Both the position numbers and the translations under genes were made by a program. DNA of 17,204 nucleotides from Candidatus Njordarchaeota archaeon (lineage in GTDB: Archaea > Asgardarchaeota > Njordarchaeia > Njordarchaeales > Njordarchaeaceae). A model generated the notes under the pieces. That model had not been told where the DNA came from. It ran no database searches and saw only the letters and a list, made by a program, of their open reading frames with translations. The stretch covers positions 1-17,204 of the forward strand of contig JAHQWF010000146.1 of assembly GCA_029856055.1 (NCBI GenBank), written 5' to 3'. Shown one piece after another: positions 8,401 through 14,844 of this stretch (the stretch's first letter is position 1; each line of letters begins with the position of its first letter).

Positions 8401-9571
8401 GGTTTTATCACCGCTAAATGAATCCTATACGAATACGCAGTCTGTTTATATCTCATTAAACGTAACTGATAACTACAATTTATCTAGCCTCTCAATCACT
8501 ATAAACAATGAATTATTATTTAATAAGAAGTTGAACTCAAGCCAGGTTCTTCTAAATGAATCTATAGAATTGGCAGTAGGACAAAACATAATAACTATTG
8601 AAGCTATCGATAATGCATCCTTGAAAAGTATAGTGAAGTTCACGATTTATCTAGATACAGAAGACCCAATAATTAGAGGAGATACGACATTCATTAACTC
8701 AACGTATATAGAATTATCAATTGTTGCATCAGATAATCTAAAGCTAAGCAACATAACTGTATATTTGGATGGGGACATCCTAGATATCTATGAAGAATCG
8801 CATATAGTAATTAATCTAAATCTGGAGGAAGGGATCCATAATATAACTATTTACGCCATTGATAAAGCTGGAAATAAAGCACAGAAGCAAATAGAGTTAA
8901 TAATAGATGTAACACTGCCCGAAATGAACATTATTCAACCAGCTAATAGCACAATACTCAACGCTAGTGAGATAGAGATAAATGTTACTGTGCAGGATAA
9001 TATCGGAGTTAAATGTGTCCTAATTTATGTGGATGATGAAATGGCCTTAAATAGGAGTGTGAACGAGATCTATTATAGATTTAATCTAAGTGATGGGACA
9101 CATAATATAACTATTGTCTCCATTGATCTAGTTGGAAATAAGGCAATAGCTTATCTAGAAATAACCATAGATACAACCCCGCCCACCGTAGCAATAATTT
9201 CACCAGAAAACAATAGTGTTGTGAATGAAAGTGAAGTAACTATACAGATAAGCTACTTGGATAACATTGGTATCTCTAGAATTATTCTCATAGTTAACGG
9301 ATCTGTCGTCTATAATACAACGAATTTAATAAATGAATTCAATATACAACTTGGTCTAGAGGGAAAATATGTGATTGAAGTGATTGTATACGATGTAGCT
9401 GGGAACAGCGATATAGATCAAGTGACAATAGTTTACGAGAGCTTTAAGGGTAATCAGACGGGAGCAAATAGTTTTCTTGAAATGGGTTCAGCTATAATTC
9501 TAGGGATGATTGGCTCTACGTTAGGATTTTTGATTGTTTTTTCGAAGAGAAAGGTGATTGCGAGGAGATAA
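5480..9571 (+). CDS. Large cell-surface protein with propeller-like half, six Ig-like modules and C-terminal anchor
   Basis: About 1363 residues from GTG 5480 (1388 if TTG 5405 is used). The N-terminus is a signal peptide, two lysines followed by a hydrophobic core ending near residue 20. Residues about 65-780 are rich in short beta-strand-like segments. DWNGDNISE (about 333-341) resembles a calcium-binding FG-GAP/VCBS loop and NQNNIPDMAIG (about 623) a weaker copy, suggesting one or more beta-propellers. Residues about 787-1320 form six Ig-like modules of about 85 residues, separated by phrases such as IDTTPPT and repeating YD.AGN or IDKAGNK near each end. One membrane helix (about 1336-1354) is followed by the basic tail SKRKVIARR. 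By my count it has more than fifty N-x-S/T sequons, as in heavily glycosylated archaeal surface proteins. I do not recognise it as a named protein; adhesion or surface sensing is inference. Two bases separate it from the next gene, implying co-expression. Confidence 0.8.
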   Translation: MRKKLYLLISIIVMFFLLTPNLSQHHSFLIDFISKNTIENQNQLIHSPIRDISENNFSDNYNNIFSIESVNEPILANLSLRDIYIYHKNATKVIAIDSGNGKSIIVFANNSLYFYNYSRSYAIDFLDYDYGYIGSSEKLVVLSNGSLEIFNSSGEILASFKVDLFWRNVSLVGENIIIWRGNDSYLEMYNASGSLIMNGSIIYLKDLSGASIIHDGEITIRDILYYSSSIVMIIQYTQSGTVIDAIAKLEYQLGINRYLTAIVIDNEPPMSIYNYTFGEWRSTKSIFVLLKNKTKGYEIRIYAGLNGLNYSILINVSLSQLIINNIDVDTVNDWNGDNISEVIISNSTHIGAIISNSTERVKELNNLGLEACNSTLFSVYNSSSILIMNETIDLIQKYDTSYGSIRDVFNLTIDLIAITDKGNLISINPRTNYYLEQKITTFNYKGYSYSLNCFSTYTGYEVFANWVNETRYILRFTSSEIERTQITNNSLTVFLSNQTVLIYSKNKNLIYRSNSQYVELATAMPDASQVYLALNNGTLIENISGRRLALSNVKPFFLDIFNDQLVYIVSGVLSGPIINVTLITINPVTLSIYKTFTVLLDIGGSPFNTLESYGISIAINYVNQNNIPDMAIGVYGEVSGFSGAIFRNGLNICVIEDLGYFTYKYSAQKEQASSSINYRYSLYPFNNSFLFVNSSSSIFYLLEGNGSIRKLGFAGERALAAANDALFTNESIKIFYNNYFAYNITVEQNVTIAFSSLKDGSLLTEFVDLFSVERVRQLSGIEDYYAPLLNNIRSPKIISDSTLISGSKDVLFDLTFSDDRWLKNYSISINAEFNKTGYLEGEQSNVIEVVSTNLVDGTYPLEIIIYDLAGRKSTYLYDLIIDTTPPTIEVNYRSIYNSSSITFTMNVSDLNYDYTDIYLDGQYYTKSIQANVTVDLAGLLQGKHTVRLVSFDKANNYFEKQFSFIVDLEKPEIVVLSPLNESYTNTQSVYISLNVTDNYNLSSLSITINNELLFNKKLNSSQVLLNESIELAVGQNIITIEAIDNASLKSIVKFTIYLDTEDPIIRGDTTFINSTYIELSIVASDNLKLSNITVYLDGDILDIYEESHIVINLNLEEGIHNITIYAIDKAGNKAQKQIELIIDVTLPEMNIIQPANSTILNASEIEINVTVQDNIGVKCVLIYVDDEMALNRSVNEIYYRFNLSDGTHNITIVSIDLVGNKAIAYLEITIDTTPPTVAIISPENNSVVNESEVTIQISYLDNIGISRIILIVNGSVVYNTTNLINEFNIQLGLEGKYVIEVIVYDVAGNSDIDQVTIVYESFKGNQTGANSFLEMGSAIILGMIGSTLGFLIVFSKRKVIARR
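7838..9440 (+). repeat. Six tandem Ig-like modules within the surface-protein gene
   Basis: Module borders fall near 8128, 8383, 8659, 8914 and 9181, each marked by D(T/L/V)..PP- or D..KP-like linkers (IDTTPPT, VDLEKPE, LDTEDPI, IDVTLPE, IDTTPPT). Within modules the pattern V.DN.G/L...I...(D/N)G...G.H.ITI.AID.AGN recurs. Similarity is clear in protein but poor in DNA, so the duplications are old. Confidence 0.75.
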
Positions 9572-9573
9572 TT

Positions 9574-10440
9574 ATGCCTTTAACAATTTTTGATTATTTA
9601 ATTATCTTTACTGCCTCAATGCTGGGTGGAATGATCCTAGCTCAATTAATCCTGTTCTTGTATAATAAAACTAAGAAAAAGCCTCTAGCTTTAAGTTTTA
9701 TAGGTGAAAAATTGGCTATGGGACAGCAAGATGAAGGCAAGTATGAAGAAAGAGTAAAATCAGAGTTTGTTCCAGTATTATCTGAGCTCAGAATTATCGA
9801 GAGTGCACTTAAACTAACTGTTTTTACTCCAGATGAATTATCTAGATTGTCGGGAGAAAGCAGAGCAAGGGTAGATGCATGGTTAAGATCAGCTGTTAAC
9901 CAAGATATAATCAGTAAGTTATCAGATAATGTTTATTCAATATCGTTAAGTAGAGTACTGCAAGAAAAATTAGCAGAGATATCTCGATTGATAAGCGAGA
10001 CCATAGATTACGAAAATCAGTATGCTAGCATGAAGCTACATTTTAGTGAGAATGAAGTAAAGAAACTAGCGAATTGGGGAATCAAAAATTTAATTTATGT
10101 TGGCTGGGATGATGACCTAGGACCTAAAATAGATTACTTCTTATTCTTCACTAGGTTCGTTAAGAAAGTAATTGAAGATCCCGCTTTTCTAGCTAGAATA
10201 ATGGTCAGTGGTGAAATATCGGTAGTTATTGAGACAGAGGAAGGGTTCAAGATAGTGATTAGTAAGCTCGAGGTGAAAGAGGAGGATAAGGTAAATCCAA
10301 ACATTGTTATAGCTGAAGTGACAGCAAATGCGGATATAGAGCAAGTAAAATCATATCTGCAGAGAATTAAAGAAATTATAGAAAAAGGTGTAGGCGAACA
10401 AAAATCGATAGAACAAATATTAAAAGAAGCATTAAGATGA
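9574..10440 (+). CDS. Membrane-anchored cytoplasmic protein with winged-helix-like region and unassigned C-terminal domain
   Basis: A 288-residue protein with one membrane helix at about 7-29 followed by NKTKKKP; the positive-inside rule places the remainder in the cytoplasm. Residues about 67-124 (VLSELRIIESALK, FTPDELSRLSGESRARVDAWL, then NVYSIS) look like a winged helix-turn-helix: three helices and a beta hairpin. A helical linker follows. Residues about 155-270 predict as strand-helix-strand-strand-helix and start with YVGWDDDLGPKIDYFL. The W-D-x-x-x-G-P phrase recalls roadblock/longin-like domains, but I am unsure. The start ATG has GAGGAGA upstream, inside the end of the preceding gene. 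With the two-base gap, this argues that the protein works with the surface protein, perhaps as the inner half of a surface-to-cytoplasm device. I do not recognise the family. Confidence 0.7.
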   Translation: MPLTIFDYLIIFTASMLGGMILAQLILFLYNKTKKKPLALSFIGEKLAMGQQDEGKYEERVKSEFVPVLSELRIIESALKLTVFTPDELSRLSGESRARVDAWLRSAVNQDIISKLSDNVYSISLSRVLQEKLAEISRLISETIDYENQYASMKLHFSENEVKKLANWGIKNLIYVGWDDDLGPKIDYFLFFTRFVKKVIEDPAFLARIMVSGEISVVIETEEGFKIVISKLEVKEEDKVNPNIVIAEVTANADIEQVKSYLQRIKEIIEKGVGEQKSIEQILKEALR

Positions 10441-10457
10441 ATATATAGAGATATTGG

Positions 10458-11519
10458 TTAACGAGATCCAGACACAAATTTAAAAAATGATTCTTTTGCT
10501 TCACGTAAAGCCATCGGTTTAGGAGGGTTCTTAAATAGGTAAGCTGATATTTCGTTAATAGGACCTCTCAAACCTTTATCACATGCTATTTTTGTTGCTC
10601 TAATCGCGTCGACTAGTGGATTAAAAGCATTTAAGCTGTCTGGAACACGCATCTTTATCTCTATAGTTATTTTCCTTCCTGCTAAGAATTCAGCTTCAAT
10701 ATGTATCGCTGCATCCCTGTGATCACCTAAGAAATCAACATAATCCATGGATTGTGTTGCAATTGCAAACTCATAAGGTGTTGCAGCTTTAATCGTGCTT
10801 GCCTTAATTCTCTCTTTCACCTTTCTACTCCTAAGCTCCAATGAGCTGAATGTCTCTGGATTACCCCCCACATCTAATGCATAGCTGGATAAAATTTTTG
10901 CTCCTCTCTCATCTAAAAGCTCTAGAACAGATTTATGTAGAGCTGTACTTCCTATTTGGCTTAACAAATCGTCTCCAACTAAAGGAATTCCTCTAGATGC
11001 AAATAAATCAGCGATCTCACTGTTATTGACTATTGATGCGGGTGTGCAATTAATGAATGCTACTCCTGCCTCTGCCGCTTTCTTAGCATAATTTTCAGAA
11101 GATTTCATAGCGAAACCAGATATTAGGTTAACTAAAACATCCACTTTATGTTCTTTTAAGGAATCCACTAGATTGACCGGTTTTTCTCTAGCAAGTATAA
11201 TAACTTGTTTCGATAATGGACCTAATTCATCCTTCAACTCACCCATTTCCACGATTACATCCATTTTAGGAACATCAGTTAATTTAATAGCGTTATTAGG
11301 TTCAGCAAAAATAGCTTCAGATAAATCCCTACCAACTTTACTTTTATCAATATCATATACAGCAACTATCTCTAAGTCACTAAGCGAATAACCCCCGAGT
11401 TCAGGATGCAGTATTCCTTTAACATCGCTATGTTTGGATAGATAGAGGAGTTGTACGAGAGTGGAGGTAGCGTTACCAACTCCAAGAATTCCAACCCTAA
11501 TTTTTGCCAAAAAAGACAC
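10458..11519 (-). CDS. ino1: Inositol-1-phosphate synthase (myo-inositol-3-phosphate synthase)
   Basis: A 353-residue NAD-dependent enzyme that converts glucose 6-phosphate to myo-inositol phosphate. Visible features are the Rossmann nucleotide-binding loop VGILGVGNATSTL (9-21), LISGFAMKSS (132-141), NCTPASI (157-163), the family hallmark GDDLLSQIGSTALHKSVLELLDERG split at 182-206, DVGGNPETF (216-224), K-rich KVKERIKAS (233-241), and SLNAFNPLVDAIRATK near 295-310 matching the conserved SpNsa...D.iR.tK region. Length is typical of archaeal and bacterial forms rather than the longer eukaryotic enzyme. In archaea the product feeds archaetidylinositol lipids and, in some hyperthermophiles, di-myo-inositol phosphate as a heat solute. 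The GTG start at 11519 gives a normal N-terminus. It lies tail to tail with the preceding operon and divergent from the PAP2 gene. Confidence 0.93.
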   Translation of the reverse strand: MSFLAKIRVGILGVGNATSTLVQLLYLSKHSDVKGILHPELGGYSLSDLEIVAVYDIDKSKVGRDLSEAIFAEPNNAIKLTDVPKMDVIVEMGELKDELGPLSKQVIILAREKPVNLVDSLKEHKVDVLVNLISGFAMKSSENYAKKAAEAGVAFINCTPASIVNNSEIADLFASRGIPLVGDDLLSQIGSTALHKSVLELLDERGAKILSSYALDVGGNPETFSSLELRSRKVKERIKASTIKAATPYEFAIATQSMDYVDFLGDHRDAAIHIEAEFLAGRKITIEIKMRVPDSLNAFNPLVDAIRATKIACDKGLRGPINEISAYLFKNPPKPMALREAKESFFKFVSGSR

Positions 11520-11555
11520 CGAGTTAAAGCATGATAATAGTAGAGTAAAAAGATA

Positions 11556-11565
11556 GCTTTTAAAG
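11556..11565 (-). promoter_or_regulatory. TATA-like box of the inositol phosphate synthase gene
   Basis: Read on the minus strand this is CTTTAAAAGC, about 37-46 bases upstream of the GTG at 11519. That suggests a short leader of 10-20 bases. Resemblance and distance are the only evidence. Confidence 0.4.
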
Positions 11566-11742
11566 TTAATGAAATTATCTAATTACTCTCCAGACTTAAT
11601 TTAAGAACCAAAGACACACTGTAAAAGTATCAATTACAATAATTTAAAAATGAGTTTTTAGAAAAAGTATAGTGGTAATATATTCCTGAATAATTTTTCC
11701 CTATTTAGTAAAGCCACATAACTAATTTATGGGTCGAAGTAT

Positions 11743-12552
11743 ATGTCCGATATTGTAGATCTACTTTTCGTAATTATAACTAATCTAGGTAGCGAATTAT
11801 TCCTCTTGGCTACATTACCAGTAATATACTACTATCGAAAAGAAATTGGTTTGAAACTAGCTACAGTTGTCTTAATTGGAATATGGTTAACGCATTTTTT
11901 AAAAGCATACTTTAAGATAGAGAGGCCTCCAGAAGAACTCTGGAAGGTTTCTGCCTCAGGCTATAGCTTCCCAAGTGGTCATTCAACCAATGCTGCTTCG
12001 TATTGGGGTTACCTGGCTTATAGATTTAGAAAGTACAGAGTTTTTGTGCTTCTATCGTTTTTATTGATAATATTAATAGGGTACTCAAGAATATATCTTG
12101 GTGTTCATAGATTCGAAGATATAATTGGAGGATACTTAGTAGGTTTATTCTCAATAGCTCTAGTAGAGGTGCTTTCAAATCGTAGAGTCCATGAAGAGAT
12201 TTCATTAGGTGTAAGTATCTCTTTCATGATCATTTTGCCAGCAATTCTAGTATACATAACTTACATCGTGGCTGGCTCCTTTATAAGTGATGTCGAGGTA
12301 GCGATTAAGGCCATGGGCGCTTTTTCAGGAATCTATGTTGGGTATTTAATAGCTGAATCAAAAAGCATGCATTTACCTGACACAGATAATTTGGTTGAAC
12401 TAGCTATTAGATCAATAATTGCTCTCTTATTGATTATAGTAATATACTTATTAAATAAGTTCGTAATGATTTCCTTATTAACATATGTTTTATATTGGTT
12501 CATGGGCATCTCGATAACACTTATTGTCCCTATGATTAGGGTGAGGTTGTAA
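11743..12552 (+). CDS. PAP2-family membrane phosphatase
   Basis: A 269-residue polytopic membrane protein with all three signature motifs of the type-2 phosphatidic acid phosphatase superfamily: K-x6-RP at 54-62 (KAYFKIERP), PSGHS at 77-81 and SR-x5-H with downstream Asp at 115-126 (SRIYLGVHRFED). The two histidines and arginines perform phosphoryl transfer without metal. Family members dephosphorylate lipid phosphates or polyprenyl/dolichyl pyrophosphates; the exact lipid cannot be told here. Hydrophobic helices before and between the motifs, plus further helices through 155-265, make the protein longer than a minimal six-helix PAP2. The ATG at 11743 has no clear Shine-Dalgarno, fitting a first gene. 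The pyrophosphatase gene starts four bases after its stop, so they are surely co-transcribed. Confidence 0.9.
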   Translation: MSDIVDLLFVIITNLGSELFLLATLPVIYYYRKEIGLKLATVVLIGIWLTHFLKAYFKIERPPEELWKVSASGYSFPSGHSTNAASYWGYLAYRFRKYRVFVLLSFLLIILIGYSRIYLGVHRFEDIIGGYLVGLFSIALVEVLSNRRVHEEISLGVSISFMIILPAILVYITYIVAGSFISDVEVAIKAMGAFSGIYVGYLIAESKSMHLPDTDNLVELAIRSIIALLLIIVIYLLNKFVMISLLTYVLYWFMGISITLIVPMIRVRL

Positions 12553-12556
12553 AGGA

Positions 12557-13105
12557 ATGAGAAATCTATGGAAGGAATTACCGCCAGGACCTAAAGAAAA
12601 ATTCCCTAATGAGATATATGTAGTTGTAGAGATCCCAAAAGGAGCGTCAAATAAATACGAGTTAGATCTAGATCTTGGCGTAATTAAACTTGATAGATCA
12701 CTTCATACCTCGACAGTATATCCTGGTGACTACGGCATTATACCACAAACTCTAAGTCTAGATAATGATGCTGTAGATGTTTTATTGGTAGCTATTAAGC
12801 CAAGCTTTCCGTATTGTGTGATTCAAGCTAGGCCCGTAGGTTTGCTTAGGATGTACGACGAGGCTGGTGAGGATTTCAAAGTATTAGCGATACCATCTAA
12901 TGAACCTAGATTAGCTCGCATACATGATATTAATGATGTTCCAGAATCAGAAATAAAAGAGATTGAGCATTTCTTTATGCATTATAAGGATTTGGAAGAG
13001 AAGAAGTGGGTCAAGATAGAGGGGTGGGGTGATAAGGAAGAAGCTAAGAAGATAATTTTGGATGCGCATGAAATATTCAAGAAGAGAGTTTCATATATGG
13101 GGTAG
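12557..13105 (+). CDS. ppa: Inorganic pyrophosphatase, soluble class I
   Basis: A 182-residue cytoplasmic enzyme that hydrolyses pyrophosphate to two phosphates, using magnesium. Family marks in order: EIPKGASNKYELD (25-37), the YPGDYGIIPQTL segment (55-66), the metal-binding signature DNDAVDVLL (69-77), ARPVGLLRMYDEAGEDFKVLA (split around 91-111) and the C-terminal HFFMHYKDLE...WVKIEGWGD stretch. Length and order are normal. The signature reads D-N-D-A-V-D where most homologues have D-x-D-P-x-D; all three metal-binding aspartates remain. It sits between a lipid phosphatase and a permease in a tight run, so its phosphate-releasing activity may be linked to the PAP2 reaction, but it is also a general housekeeping enzyme. 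Confidence 0.95.
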   Translation: MRNLWKELPPGPKEKFPNEIYVVVEIPKGASNKYELDLDLGVIKLDRSLHTSTVYPGDYGIIPQTLSLDNDAVDVLLVAIKPSFPYCVIQARPVGLLRMYDEAGEDFKVLAIPSNEPRLARIHDINDVPESEIKEIEHFFMHYKDLEEKKWVKIEGWGDKEEAKKIILDAHEIFKKRVSYMG

Positions 13106-13112
13106 AATCAGC

Positions 13113-14702
13113 ATGCATTCATTTTCAATCATACTTAAATATGAGCTCAAAAGTTTCAGGAATTATTTGTTTCAAAAGAGCTTGAGGATAATTGGCTTCA
13201 TTTTAGGATTGTTTCTTGAATTAGCTTACATCTACACCCTATTTTTTGTCATAAAACCTAGTTTCATTAAACCAATCATCATTCATATGAAAAGTACGAT
13301 ATTAAACAGCTTACCTGGAGCAATATTCATAATCATTCTCTTTTCATTTAGTGCAGGGAGTTCCCTTATAGTAACTGTAAGAAAGGGCATAAGAAATAAA
13401 CTCGAAATTTATCTTATAGCTCCCAAGAGACCTTTATTAGTTTTATTGATGTACCTTTTAATTCAAGCTCTAGCGGTAACAAGTCTATTAACTGAGATCT
13501 TTCTCCCAATTATTATTTGGGTATTATTGGGTATAGGCATTGACGTAATGGTTATCATAGCTTTTGCTTTAAATCTAATAGCTGTAATATTGACTTTCTC
13601 TTTTCTAGGCGCTTTAACATCATTGGCATACACCAGGTTAGGTCACAAGAAAAGAATGATTATGTCCATAATTATTATGGCTTTTGTAATGTTTATCTAT
13701 TATATTATGATTTATGGTTATAGCGCGTTTAGAGGAGAGATAAATTTCATTCTTAGCCTACTTAACAGCGATTATTCACCAGTTAGATGGTTTTTATTTC
13801 CTTTACTTATAGATATGCAACCATTACCCAAAACAATAGCTTTCGCCTTAGGAAACTTCGCATTTATAATTATTCTCTCTTATGCTTCATTCAGAACAAT
13901 TAGTGGCAAGTTCTTTAAAGGAGAGTTAAGGCCGCCTGTTGAGTTGTTTAGATATAGAGTTAAAGGTGGAATAATAGATAAGTTGTTTCGCCCACCACTT
14001 AGAGGCATGCTTAAAAAAGAGATTAGAGGTATTTCTAGAGAGCCATTATTATTGAACCTTCTTCTTTTCGGGCCACTAATGATTATAGTTTTAACATTCA
14101 TATTTGTTATACCTACGTACTCTACTGGTGGATATCTTAGCGAATTCACATTATTATCCATAATTGTTTTTTATTCTTCATTTTTCATAATGCTTTCGAC
14201 AAATTATTACGCTGTTTCTCTCTCTGTTGAGAGACGCGCACTAGCTACAATATTTTCAAGTCCAATAGATCTCAAGTTCCTTGTAAAAGTTAAATCAATA
14301 ATAATTCTTTTGGTAGAATCTCTAACAGGTTTAGCTCAGATAGCTATAATAATTCTAATGCTCCCTATATCTACTAGTGCATTATACTTGATATTCGAGT
14401 TCCTCATGGTTAATATTTTACTAAGCATAGGCATAGGCTCATATATAGGCATTAAGTATGTTAATATTAAAGCAGATAATCCTAGAAGAGCTCTTGAAAG
14501 AATCGGTTCATTAATGTCTTCTGTATCAATATTCATAATAACCTTTTTTAATATGTTGATCATCGTGACTTACTATTTCTTATCTAAACTCATAGGGTAC
14601 ATACTCGTTTCAATAAGTATAATAATGGCTTTCATCATCCTACAACTAGGTATGAAAGAAGCAACAAAAGCTCTCAATTCTATTGAAATCACCGAATATT
14701 AG
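13113..14702 (+). CDS. ABC-2-like permease (multi-pass membrane protein, ATPase partner not in window)
   Basis: About 529 residues, with roughly twelve hydrophobic segments arranged as two similar halves. Each half begins with a cytoplasmic stretch typical of ABC-2 exporters: LKYELKSFRNYLFQ at 8-21 and MLKKEIRGISREPLLL at 299-314. Each contains a charged loop after the second or third helix: RKGIRNKLEIYLIAPKRPL at 90-108, and SVERRALATIFSSPIDLKFL at 371-390. The latter closely matches the E-R-R...SSPI..k..l..K pattern of ABC-2 permeases. I prefer ATG 13113, seven bases after the pyrophosphatase stop and behind GGGGTAG. An in-frame upstream start at 13062 would overlap that gene and add a hydrophilic tail. 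Substrate and direction are unknown. No ATPase gene is nearby, so it must recruit one encoded elsewhere or act otherwise. Confidence 0.75.
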   Translation: MHSFSIILKYELKSFRNYLFQKSLRIIGFILGLFLELAYIYTLFFVIKPSFIKPIIIHMKSTILNSLPGAIFIIILFSFSAGSSLIVTVRKGIRNKLEIYLIAPKRPLLVLLMYLLIQALAVTSLLTEIFLPIIIWVLLGIGIDVMVIIAFALNLIAVILTFSFLGALTSLAYTRLGHKKRMIMSIIIMAFVMFIYYIMIYGYSAFRGEINFILSLLNSDYSPVRWFLFPLLIDMQPLPKTIAFALGNFAFIIILSYASFRTISGKFFKGELRPPVELFRYRVKGGIIDKLFRPPLRGMLKKEIRGISREPLLLNLLLFGPLMIIVLTFIFVIPTYSTGGYLSEFTLLSIIVFYSSFFIMLSTNYYAVSLSVERRALATIFSSPIDLKFLVKVKSIIILLVESLTGLAQIAIIILMLPISTSALYLIFEFLMVNILLSIGIGSYIGIKYVNIKADNPRRALERIGSLMSSVSIFIITFFNMLIIVTYYFLSKLIGYILVSISIIMAFIILQLGMKEATKALNSIEITEY

Positions 14703-14754
14703 ATTTATTAGATTTCATAGAATTACAAAGCTAAAAATAAACATCGAAGGAAAA

Positions 14755-14766
14755 CTTAAATATAAT
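14755..14766 (+). promoter_or_regulatory. TATA-like promoter of the amino-acid permease gene
   Basis: CTTAAATATAAT, preceded by the purine-rich GGAAAA resembling a BRE, lies about 80 bases upstream of ATG 14845. The predicted leader is about 55-60 bases. Similarity only. Confidence 0.45.
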
Positions 14767-14844
14767 TAAATCTGCAAATAATTCATCTCCACCATCTATT
14801 TCTTGTTAACAAAATTCTGGCAAGATTAACTTATCGGGACCTAA

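Noticed and set aside
7838..9440. Repeated segments as a CRISPR or DNA-level tandem repeat
   Set aside because: The repetition is at protein level (Ig-like modules); no exact DNA repeat with regular spacers is present.
13062..13112. Upstream start of the permease overlapping the pyrophosphatase gene
   Set aside because: It adds a hydrophilic 17-residue stretch, overlaps the end of a well-conserved gene, and has a poorer context than ATG 13113.
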